Positions 38,706-50,431 of a stretch of 64,000 bases of DNA are shown piece after piece (position 1 is the first letter of the stretch; each line of letters opens with the position of its first letter). This DNA is from Ichthyophonus hoferi (taxonomy: Eukaryota > Opisthokonta > Ichthyosporea > Ichthyophonida > Ichthyophonidae), in assembly GCA_002751075.1 (NCBI GenBank), contig NAOQ01000151.1:68564-132563 (forward strand). The letters run 5' to 3'. The position numbers were made by a program, and so were the translations under genes. The notes beneath the pieces were generated by a model that was not told where the DNA came from, searched no databases, and was given only the letters and a program-made list of their open reading frames with translations.

Positions 38706-39648
38706 CCTCTGCATACAGATAATAAATTATATATCAACTATGTGCAAGCCAACATGGGGGTTGTTATGCAAAAGCGAGTGTAGCAACAGCCCCAAGTCAT
38801 TTGATTGCCTCCTGGTACCCAGGAAACACTGTCTTACTCTTCTTATAGCTCCTATTTCATTCAATCTTCTCCCATATATATCCCATCCCACTCTCTAGCA
38901 TTAATACCTGGGTTCAAATAAGATTTTTTTCAGTCTACATCAACCTAATCATTAATTCCCCCCCACACACGAACTTTTTACCATAGCATTCAATTGACTC
39001 ATAAAAAGTGACGTGTTGTATGTAAGGTAGCAAAAAGGGGACGTGGAGTGTGTGTGTTAGAGATAGAGCATTGCATTGTACACAAAGGGACATGTTGTAC
39101 AAAGATGTAGGAAACAAAAAAAATCCAACCAAGAACAGTTATATTTCATTGGTCTTCATTTTCAGATCCTCTTTAGTAGTCATTCAAAGACACAGTATTT
39201 GCACGCCACCACATCACTCTATTAGGAGGTTGGGTGCCTGCTTCTGGTCATATATTATTCGTTGTCTTTAGACAAATAGTACACTTCATTCTTCAATAGT
39301 GAGCAGGCCTAGGTAAGGATTATCTAACCATACGTCCTTTCGTAACTCAGTCCAAAATAATAAATCAGAAAAACCAAAAGAGAAGCCTTATAAGGCAAGT
39401 AAAGGAAGGGATATTCAAAGAAATAATATAATATATATATTACATGTATTTATAGCTATAAATTGCAACATCTTTAAAAGTATCATTTACTTGTACTACT
39501 ACTACTACATACATGATATACAGAATCAAGAGCTATCTACAGCAGACAGAAACACAACTGGGGTATATGCCGAGCAGTTCTGCCTTGACTACCACATGCC
39601 TATATTCGGCAATTGCTACGGTAATATAATAAGAAATAACAACGTCCC

Positions 39649-42600
39649 TCATCGTCTTTTCTTATTGCGCAGCAGGGCTTGCAGTTCGTCATCGAACGAG
39701 TCGACCTTGGCAGGGGTAGGTCGTACGTCTTTAGGGCCCGTATCTGTGGATGAACAACATCAGTTACCTGGCACACATACTCACACTAGACACATTTAAT
39801 AAAACAATAAAGACCGATTATAGATAGCTACTGCCTTGTATCATATACTGTATACTATACACGAATCCACAGTTACTTCTCAGTCCATCCCAAACACAAT
39901 ACACTACCACTTACCAGTATCAAACCACTCCCTCTTGCAGAACGTGCGACGGCCACCTCTGGCCACTCTTAGGTAGTTGCCTTGATACATGTGGTTATCC
40001 ATGGCCCGGATGGCTCGTTCGGCATGCTCAAAACAGGCATACACCACAAAAGCATAGCTGGGGGAGATCATGGTTAGCATATAAATACGGCAATCTGGTA
40101 GACATTATATGTTCTGTAAGAGGGTTGATGCATCGACTAGCCAACTTTCAATCAGTCATATAGTACACATTATACACTCAATATATACAATATAATACGT
40201 ACTTCTTGCCGGGAAATGTTCGTAGCTCCTCAACCACACCATGACGTTCAAACAGCGCCATCAACTCGTCTCGTTCAGCCCCTGTGGGCAGGTCACCCAC
40301 AAACACTGTCTTGAGTCTGGCTGCATCCTTCTCTTCTCCTCCTACGGGATCACGATTCTTACGATCGCGCATGCCACGCTTTTGAGTTTCTTCGGCGACT
40401 GCAGCAAACCATTCTCTGTGCATCTGAGAGGCCTCGGTAGTAACCCTGGTGGGGGAGGCCTGGATTCCATCTGCAGGATAACGTGGCGCTTCGTGAGCAA
40501 CTACAGGCTCAGCCCTACTCTGTTGCCAGCCCCAGCCCTTTTGGGCAGGGTCAGACCAGTTATCGTACTCAGAGGCCGCCCGACTCGGTTCACCATATGA
40601 TTGGTTCCACTCTTCTTGGTGGCCATTAGGGGTCCGGGCCGGCGTCCAGTTACTTTGTTCTGATTGGTTGGTGTCTGCCTCCTGCCTGTGGGCCAGGGCC
40701 TTCTGATCAAAGGTAAAACTGTGGCGCTCAGTAGGTGTGGAGGAGTGCGATGTACGCGGGGTCTTGGGGCTGGGCTCTCCCCGATTCTCCTCGGGGCCTC
40801 GCTTGTGGGACCCACTAGGAGTCCTGTGATGACAGTTAGTGGGCAATGGGGAAATAGCTTGTTCAGTGCTAGGTTCCTTCTCTGTAGGGGTTTTAGGGGT
40901 AGAATTAACTGTGGGTGGGGTCTGTGTGGCAATTGGGGTCACCACCGCCTTTTTGTCTAGACGAATTGGGCTCCGTCTAGTTGCTTGGTTGCGAGTTGGC
41001 TCTGGTGGTGTCTGGGCCAGACCCGAAAGACTAGCTTGTAGAGCTGCTGCTGTAGTGACGGTCTGGTTGCTAGGAGACTGGCTAGTGATTGGACACCTAA
41101 CACACCCCTTTGTGTCAGTGACAAGGGGCCCTAAGATTGGATCGATTGGGCATATTACATACAACAGAGCCTGTAACTGCGGACATGTGCGTGTTTTACA
41201 GTGGTGAGGCTCTAAATAATTAAATTAAATAAATGAACACACAAGAATATATGTAGTAATGGTGAAAGACAAGGTGAATCTGAAGGGAGCAGATAAAATA
41301 TGGTAGCGTAGATAACACCCAAACTTGTGTTTTGATAGCCAATAGTGGAAATCTCTAAATTAATTAAGCGAAGTACGTATACATTGATACCAAGGAGATA
41401 GACATGGTAAGGAGTACAATGTACTGGGTAGTAAACGGGGCGGTGTGGGAAAGAGCCCAAACAACCATATATACATGGGGTGGAAAAATTACGTACCGGG
41501 AGGTAGTGACATGTGCAGGACTGTTGGCTCTACTTTGAGGAGCCGAGGTAGGAGTAGTAGACATAGTAACGACTGGGTCAGCCCCAGGCCGACTGGCCAG
41601 GCCCACCATCAAACTTTGCCGTGCAAACAACGGAACCTCGGCCAGCAAAAGTCGGCGTGCAGGCTCACGTGCCCCTCTGGGGTCCTTGCGCGTGCAGACA
41701 TTCTGTAGAGAATCCTCAGTCAGGCCATGCCAATTCACTTTCTCTACTATATAATTAGCATCTCTAACCTACTAAGACCTCTCTATTAGGCATTACCCAT
41801 CGTGTATATGTGTTGAAGTAGTGAACCGATCATAACCGTAACTAAAATTAATTGCACAACATACCTGAGTGTGGCGGCAGTGGATGGTGTGGTAGACAGG
41901 GGGGCGCAGGGCTACACCGTTGGGGCCCACCAGGCCATGCATGATAGGATCAAACACTAGCTTGTAGTCACTCATGGGGTTGTCTTCAGGACACACATTG
42001 GTCACTGTGGGCTCCACCGCTGCCATGTGCTGTCGACCTGTAGGGGTACCTGGTCGGCTGGCCATGCCTCGGTCCTTTAAATATGTAGATAATTCACGCT
42101 TCTTCTTGGGCTTACCATCAGTAGGTGTGGTGGGGGTGGTGGGCATACTGGGGTGCGCCGAGATAGAGCACTCGGCTCCACTGCTTTCTGATGAGCCCTG
42201 CAAAGAAATGTCCTAGGTTAACCCCTATTAACCCTCACCTGCACATTACCACCTATAAAGGCCCACTTCTTTCATATATTATCTCCTCTTTCCTCACCCC
42301 CATTAAGCCTTTCATATTTACTATACATATACCTTACTCTCTCTCCCTATATGCCTGCCCTTTATAGCTACTTACCCAATTTTCTTTGGATTGGCTGGCT
42401 GGCAAGGTCAATGGGGCAGGTTTCTCTGCAGAGTAGGTGGGGAACACACTATGGGATCGCCCTGGCAGCTGCGAATAGCCAGTGGCTGGAGGTGGGGGAA
42501 TATAGAGCATAGTAACCTCTCTAGCACTACTAAATGCAGGAGGTATGGCTTGGGACTCATCTGCCAAGGTTGGCATTTTCATAATCCCTCCCTCTGTGGG

Positions 42601-44704
42601 TGTAGTGCACACTGACTCGGTATGGATAATGTGCATCTCACTAGTTGGCATATAGTTAACTGCCTCTGGCTGTATAATATGCATCTCTGAGGTAGGCATG
42701 GTATCCGTAGCCCCACCCATTGACCCGTGGAGAGCAGTAGGAAATGATAAAGAATCAGACATATTAGGTATGGATGTCAGAAGTGAATTGCTATGCATAA
42801 GGGGTAGGGTAGGCGCTGATAAAGCACTCATATCTAAGGGAGACATGGTGGCTGACAAAGTGGACATATCCAGGGGGGGCATGGTTGCAGAGAGTGTATC
42901 CATATCTAGAGACGGGAAGAAGGCAGATAAAGGACTCATTTCCATAGTATTAATGGGCCCTGACAGAGAGCTCATATCCAGAGGGGTCAACGAGGAGTCC
43001 ATGGGACTTACGGGTGACATGAGGGCCATGTCAAGGGGGGGGAGAAAAGAGAGAAGATATGACCCCGATTGGTGTAGATTGTCAGTGGGCATGTCATTAC
43101 CTGACATATCGTCCTCAGACTCTAACATCTCGGTAAAACTTATATCACTTAGCCACCCTTCCTCCCCCTGCATGGCTTGGTCCAGTGCCTTGGCCAGCAG
43201 GTCAGCTGCCACTCCCTGCTCTCCCTCTAGTCCATGTGCTAGGACGTCATCGTCTAGGTTAATATCACTTGAAAAATTAGCTGGGGTGTTAGGGCGGCCT
43301 AGGCTACCGTCGATAGCGTCAAGGCCCCACAGCTGATTGGCAAACAGGCTGGCAAAGGTAGATGATTGACCCGGTGTATTAGTTCCCACTGTGGAAACTG
43401 AGTTTGTTGGGCTGGTATTGCCACTGCATGACAATAGACCAATGCCATCGTCTGTCCCGGGTGTTTTTCCACTTTCTGAAGGACTGCGCGTTTGCATTGG
43501 GTTTGGTTAAAAATGAACTCCATTCACGTGGCGTATGATTCACTTAGGTACAGAATAAACTCGCTAGTACGACAATAAATGCATAAATTGGGCCTTATCA
43601 TCGAGGTAATAGCAAGAAATAGTTATACAAAAGGGAGTAGTCACAAATTATTCCTTGGTGGAATGCAGAACAGTAAGTTGGAATCATGGGTAAATAAATA
43701 TTCATGATAAAATTAGCAGTGGCACACCTCGGAAGAGTCTGGTATAGTATATAGTAATATAGTATAGTATATAACATATACAAGAGAGGGTACAATAGAA
43801 TACTTATGAACTGAATATGCACAGATATATTGATAGCAAGTACTTCATTTAAATAAAAACAAAAATATCGTAATATATTCACGGATTCTCTTGTTTTCAG
43901 TTTAAAGAGCATAAAACGTTGTTTGTTTTTATGTATAGTTAGCCATGTCCAAGATCTGGATGTATCTAAATACATAACCTTGTATATATATATATATAGC
44001 GCTATGCTTGTTACTAATGAATACAGGGTAAGTGTACTTGTGCCTAAGTGCAAGTGCGTGTTTATATAAGTGACCATTTGCATGTGGCTTAAATGGCAGT
44101 TAAAAAACAGGTGTGTGCACGTTTGAGTGGCATGTGTACGCGCCTGCCGAGGTGGAATAATGGAGGACATAAAAAATGCAGAATGTGAATCTCTTATTGG
44201 ATTGTTGACATATATGTGGATATATATATATTTACAGATGTGCTATTATTGAATGTATGCGCATAAAAACTCTGCAAGCCTTAATATTTAAACATTTATT
44301 CTGTGTGCATGCCTAAGATTACGTAAAATTTTATGTAATATATATATGTGTGCATTTTTATACCAATGTTTGGAAAAAAAAAAAAAAGAAAAAAAAAAGA
44401 AGTTAAAAAAAAAAAGTGAGAACACAAAGGAAACAGCTTGTTCCACTAGTTAGATAGTAAGGAAACCACACTATAGGTGCAAACTTAAAGGCCGCCCGCC
44501 TCCTTCCTTTCCTTTATTCTATATCTGCTTATCTCTGTATGAATGGCCCTACCTGCTAGAATCGTCGCCTGGCTCCTCATCCCATCCTTGCAGATCCAAC
44601 AGATGGTCAACATCAAATAATTCGCCCGTTACCTCGTCTAGGTCCATGTTATCAAACTGACCCAGACCTCCCCCTAATCCAAACCGAGTTGCTACTGTGG
44701 CCAT
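39649..44704 (-). CDS. PGC-1/PRC-family transcriptional coactivator homologue with C-terminal RRM
   Basis: Exons in reading order: 44704-44553, 43483-42376, 42197-41865, 41741-41497, 41096-40203, 40057-39915, 39743-39649; 989 residues. The N terminus is acidic (MDLDEVTGELFDVDHLLDL), as expected of an activation domain. Exon 2 holds tandem PLDM-x-LS units and a doubled MPTSEMHII motif. The middle is Pro/Ser/Thr-rich with basic patches. The C terminus has an RRM (about 874-945; TVFVGDLP, YAFVVYACFEHAERAI) followed by GGRRTFCKREWFDTD and the tail KVDSFDDELQALLRNKKRR. This order matches the end of vertebrate PPRC1 and PGC-1, where the RRM is followed by GGRRQFCKR, SLDFD(S/T)LL and a basic terminus. 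PGC-1 proteins dock on transcription factors to raise mitochondrial biogenesis genes. The assignment rests on the last ~120 residues; the rest is too low in complexity to align by eye. It may also be a generic RRM protein, but the shared motif after the RRM argues against that. Confidence 0.85.
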
Positions 44705-47700
44705 AATAATTCATGCGGCACGCCGGCCCGCTAATAATAACACGTACAAAAAAAAAACAATGACAACGAATAAAGACCCTAGCACATAAGCGTATACCGT
44801 GACGGTAGGAGATATTTAGGCACATGTACCTGTGCCTACAGTGGTGTGCACATGTACAATGAATTTCTGCTCTTCCATTGGTTGATATGATAATATATAT
44901 GTTGCAGCCAATCATATTCAGCCTGCAAAATTGATTCGGCACGCACCTACATCCATATAGTTTGTGTCGCACAACTAATATCTATAGCGTAATAAATTCC
45001 GACCCATGAGAGTGTCCATACTTTACGCCCATGTATATATCTACAACAAAAGTAGACGCAATTAATGATATGCCTAAATTTCCGCCAAGAAGTCAGGCAA
45101 CAGGACAGTAAGGACAAAGAAATTGCATAATAGACATAAGTCTTACGTCACCCACTTATGAATGTGATTTACAGTTTCTGTAGAAAATGACTCGGTACCA
45201 AGGAATATCCCCCCCTCAGAGCCACTTAGATGTACAGCATTATATATTGGGTACAAGATTGCAACTACTATAAATACACTTTTTTGTCATGCATCTAATT
45301 TTTGTTTGGCGAGAGCCTATTGTTTATTCAAGTACGTTAAGATTTATATAGTCCCAAGCTATTTCTCTTTTAAATAGTGCAAAATAATGTTTCAACTAAC
45401 TGGTCTTTTCTTCTTGGCCCGAACGGTAGCACACCTAACTGGCTCAGATTGCCCCCCGAGTGGTCAGCGAGGTAGTTATCCAATCCAGTATAATTCTTTA
45501 TTCTACTACATATATATATATACATCACCAGATGACATAGCCTATTGTATTTTAATTGCATTTTTTATTTCTCAAAAAAAAATCTCCCAGTTTTCAAGCA
45601 TTTGGAAAGAAATGTAATAATTAATCTGCAGTTAATGCGCACTGTGGCATTAGTTGTAAATATCCGCTATATGGTTGGTTATTTAAAAGTTTAACACGGA
45701 AATAAAATATTTCTCCAAATTTTTTTGAGAAAAATGCGATTGTCAACCAAAAAAGCCAATAGCATTATTAATTACAAGATAATCTCAATGATGTGCACAA
45801 TATCAATCAAATGGTAAAATACTTTTAAATTTGCAATTGACGCTTTCAAGATTAATAGATTATCAAAAAATTTACAGTAAGATCCTTGCATGACTGGGTA
45901 AACAAATGTACCGATGCCTGTAAGCTTGTACCACAAGGCATTAAGTCTTAATATAAACTAAACCAGCCACCTGGAAACGTGTCTGCCTGAAAAATGATAA
46001 AGAGAGAGGACTTGTTAACTAGTCCTTCGGCAAATGAGACTTCCAGGTACCTAATATTAACAAGAGTATGCACATCTTTGTGATAATACCTAGATCAATT
46101 ATTTGGTTATGAAAGAATATAATACATGCATTGCAATATATAAAAAAAATAATAATATACTTTAATGTGTATTTCAATACGTTCTACTTACACCAAATAT
46201 ATATTTGACGTTCGCAATTACTTAGAATAAAGCAGCAGTAACCTGTAAGCATTAAAGAATCATGTTGAATTTGGTGCATTGGTTAGTCTATCAGCTGCCT
46301 AATTGTTTATTGACAATTTCACAAAATGGATATATTGTCTCTTAATGAATTCCTTGTCATAGTATTATTGAGCCGTGATGTTAATTGTAAATTTCACTAC
46401 GTAAGTATCATCAGTCATACATAGACAATTTTTATTATCCTCATATATGGAGACATTTTTGAGTCTTACACCCACAGACTCCAATAGATTCATGATGCAC
46501 AGAATCTCATGGCAACAGAAACTAATGCTGATGAATTTCTCCTTACTAGAACGTACAAAAATTATTGACGGCTTCTTGCCTTACATACTTAAGGGAATAT
46601 TTTCTAGAGACAAAATGTAACTTGAGATCAATTTCACATATGTAAAGCCACCAGTATAATAATTATTACAATTCTCAACCAAATCTGAGAGATTTATCTG
46701 AAGTATCAAAGCATTATCCAGAAATGTGATTAGGTATGCAAGGGTATTCAAGATCCTTTTCCAATGCGGCATTCTAGGATTAGTAACAAGCCTTCTGAGA
46801 AAATGTATTGTATGAATGATGTATACATGTGGGAGTCCTGTGCTCTAAAGAAGATGGCATGTGGCTTTGGTATATTTTGTTTCATTATATTTAGATGAAT
46901 TCCAATCTGAATTGTTCACTCAAGACTTGGCATGTGTAGGAAGGAGTAGACTCATTCATGACCTGATGGCCTGTATATAGTAGTTTGAAATGATATCCTT
47001 GATGCAGGCTCTCGGTGTCAAATGAATTATGACATTTTTCTTTCGAGCTTCAAAAACTCAAGAAAGTAAAATGAAAAATTAGAACATTTAATTAGAAAAG
47101 TGCTATTTCAGTACCTCAATAACGCGGGCTTACGGAAATTTATTTTTATGAACAAGTGAAGTATACATATAAACCTATGTTTTAAAAAGTATAAATCCTC
47201 TGAGCTACATACAGACATAGGTCCTTTTTGGTTATATACAGATTGAAAATATTTGACAAAGCATACATTGCAGGGTACCAAATATTAAAACTTTGTTAAA
47301 GACCATATAATAAATAGTTAGACATAAAGATATCCTTAGGAAAGTTTACGTTCTAAACACTTTGGTCTTGCTTTATATAGGTCCCCTTCAGGTTTGCCAT
47401 GTAAAAGTATGCCCCTAATGCCCTGTGGTGTACAGTGATAAATCTTGCTTACTATAATTGCAAATAGGATCCTACGCTAATAAGTGAGATTACGGGGCTG
47501 TTGATCTGTAAATAATTAATTTCGTGCATCTCTCTCTTTTCAATCAACACGGGCCTTACCTTATGCTTAATGATCTTGCTATGAGTGCCCTCTCTATGAT
47601 AAAAGATCCATCGTAGTTCTAATACTGGAGGGACAACTGGGCATGGCACTAGGCTCAGACATCATAGCCACTTAACATTCATAGTTCAGTCTCCATTTCT

Positions 47701-50431
47701 CTCACACAACTCATTTTTTCATGTACATTCATTGCAATCTTGACAGATTTTGAGTATGTAAAGATACGTAAATATATTTCTGTTCATTAATGAACTCAAT
47801 ATTTACATATTGGGATATTGCTGCAGAGGTCTTGTATCCAGATGACAAAATAAGTGAATCCAAAGTTTGACCATCCTCCCCTGATCTTATGAATTGTATG
47901 GTCAGGCATAGAGAATTTTCTCCTAGACTTGACAACTAGAGTCTGCCCCTCCTCCATGACATCCTCTAATGATCTCCTAGCCCTATCCGCACTTGAAATC
48001 TGGCAGTTTTTATTTTCATCTATGAATACCTTGAAGTTTCAAGTTTGCTTTATTTTTTTAGGTTTGAGAAGATGTACAATAGTTGTTCTAAGAACATATA
48101 CCAAGATCTAGAAATGATTCGTAGTGCAGATTAAATCACTAGTAACCAGTCTCTTAAAATGGCATTGGCCATCCCTTTGCAGATGATAGGTGATGTTTCC
48201 GTCTGCTCATTCCAAACAGATAATTCAGCCAATCAGTCAGAGAATTAATTAGAATGTTTAATGAGTACCATATTATAAAAACATGCAATATTCAACTTCT
48301 CAAATGTTAGCAACCAAAAACCTCATGAGAATTACATTGGAAGACAGATCCCAACACATATAAATGCCATTTAGTATAGGAGCATTAGAGCATCGTAATG
48401 TATACCCAGGCTCTATTCAAATGATTCCTACATTACCCATTATTATATTATCTCAAATCTCAAGTTCTACAAATACTGACAATAGAACAATTACTAACTC
48501 GACCATATTTCTAAGAATGAACCACCTCTATAAATTGAAAGTTGAAAATACCATGAGAAAATGATGCATGGAAGCCAGCACTCAAACCATCAAGTTCTAA
48601 TACATTGGTATGATGTTTAATCTTTCTAGTTATAGAGGAGCTAGAACGTCTAAGAGTATTTATATTTAAAACCTGTAGAGTAACAAAGCGAATTAATTTA
48701 AAATCTTAATTGGTATTTCCTGGCATAAGATTAGTTGTAGCTTTTTTCATAGTCATCACAGTTTTACTTGCACTAAGAGATAAATTCTACCTTCATGTAC
48801 TAAAACTCCGTATCTCACTTACTTTCATTGATATAAACCTTCAGGAAAAATGATGCCTAGTCTAATCTATTAGATAGTAGATCCAGATCCTCCAAGTCAT
48901 CATGATATTATGAAAAATTTGTATTTGTTATATGGACAATTAAGCAGCATTTCGCTAGTATGAACATATAAATATCTTAGTGGTAGCCTGGGTTCTTACC
49001 CTACCGTGACAGATCCACGTACTACTACTTTTAATTAATAATTTATGAAGTTGGTCCAACCTTGAGTACGCTCTTTGCAGGGTTATTCCAAGCAACAGGA
49101 TGTAAATCCAATCGCTTCTGTCGCATTCATAATATGACGAGATAGTATGGCAGCTTTGATCTTATGAATGATAAAAAATCAATTATGTAAAGTCTTGCTT
49201 TAGAAGGATTGGATATTGGCTAGATGCAGTCATCACATTGGGCAGGAAGTAACAGGTTGAAGCCCGATATAAGGACACATAGTTTCAGTCCTCTTTAACT
49301 GAGTACAATATTATATAACATTTGGCCAGTGGATACTTAGTTTATAAGCTTAATACTATGTTTCCTCACAACATTAATGAGTATAGATAAATTTTAGGTA
49401 GCTAGGAGAAGACTTTACGTCTGAATGTTTGCATTTTCATTTTTAACTGTTTATCCCAATCTGATACTCATTTGGTTAAAATGAGAACATTGTAGTCTGG
49501 ATGACAGCAGGCTAAGGCTATCCAATGTTTTCAGTAAGTCTTGTTATGATTGATAATCAGGTTTTTCATTGAATCGCGAGGGTATTGTATTTCCTGCATT
49601 AATGAATAATATACTAACGGGGGGTGTAGACACCTAGAACGATTATATATATATTATCGGTCAACTCTGCAATAGCATTTCATTAACCACACTAACTTGC
49701 CATAGATGACCATACATCATTATATTTGGCTTCATACGTATAGTAAGCTATTTTGTTGCAGATTGACAAACAAATGATCCGTATCTTCAATTAAAGTAAA
49801 ACAAGACTCATTTAGTTCTAAAAGATCGTATTTGACCAGTCTAAAAGTGTTTCAAGCAAGATTGTTTCTCTTTTCATCTATTGGAATGCTTCATGTACAC
49901 ACAATGGAGAATAACTATCCAGTATGAAGCATTACCCCTTTAAAGAGTAGCATCCAGTATTCATTCATAATTACAATTCTAACTATTGTTTGTAGCTATC
50001 TACGTTAAATGCTGTATCGCTAATCTTTCTTTTATCACGAATATCATATCTTACTTTGGACCACCAATCATTTGAAAGTTGTAAGGGCATCTCCGTTCTG
50101 GCTTTTAGCAATAACAATATGTTTGCAATATATTACTCGTCTGTCCCAAAAACAAACCATCTAAAAAGACTTTCACAACAAAACAAAAAAAAACACATCA
50201 CAAGAGCAGGGTATGATAATTGCACCACTAGGCTTTACTATGAGATTTTACAGCTGGCACAAGTTGTACAGGGTGAGCATGCCAGCATTGGATTGGCCAT
50301 GATTCACAACCAAGTAACGAAATAATGCTTGGTATATGCTGTATAATAGCCACCATCTTTGGCATACATACAACACCATATAGTCGTGTGACCTCAGTAT
50401 AATTTCTTGCCTACACTCCTCGGGCTGACCA
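44705..50431. other. Long AT-rich intergenic region with copia fossil
   Basis: No host gene is recognised. The region 46.4-47.7 kb is a copia pol remnant, and the neighbouring DNA up to about 49.9 kb could belong to the same insertion but shows no clear domain. Confidence 0.5.
46440..47650 (-). mobile_element. Old, broken Ty1/copia-type retrotransposon (pol remnant)
   Basis: On the minus strand a fragment at about 47650-47452 resembles the N-terminal part of a copia reverse transcriptase. A fragment at about 46770-46600 resembles the reverse transcriptase/RNase H connection. One at about 46580-46440 resembles the copia RNase H. Their order and spacing (about 1.1 kb from first to last) fit a copia pol gene. 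The element is clearly broken, with at least five interruptions in the recognisable part. No long terminal repeats were found, so its true ends are unknown; it may extend towards 49.9 kb. The degree of decay suggests an old insertion. Confidence 0.6.

Larger units (their letters stand above)
36972..39648. other. Convergent 3' intergenic region (SCaMC + / PGC-1-like -)
   Basis: Besides the 53-bp tandem repeat and one USP-like fragment, no gene is supported. Confidence 0.55.

Noticed and set aside
40241-41207. Several + strand frames of 87-122 codons
   Set aside because: They are shadows of exon 5 of the PGC-1-like gene; no motif or splice logic.
42698-43336. 212-codon + strand open frame opposite the PGC-1-like gene
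   Set aside because: It is the shadow of the long exon 2 on the minus strand, which has coherent repeats and splice phases.
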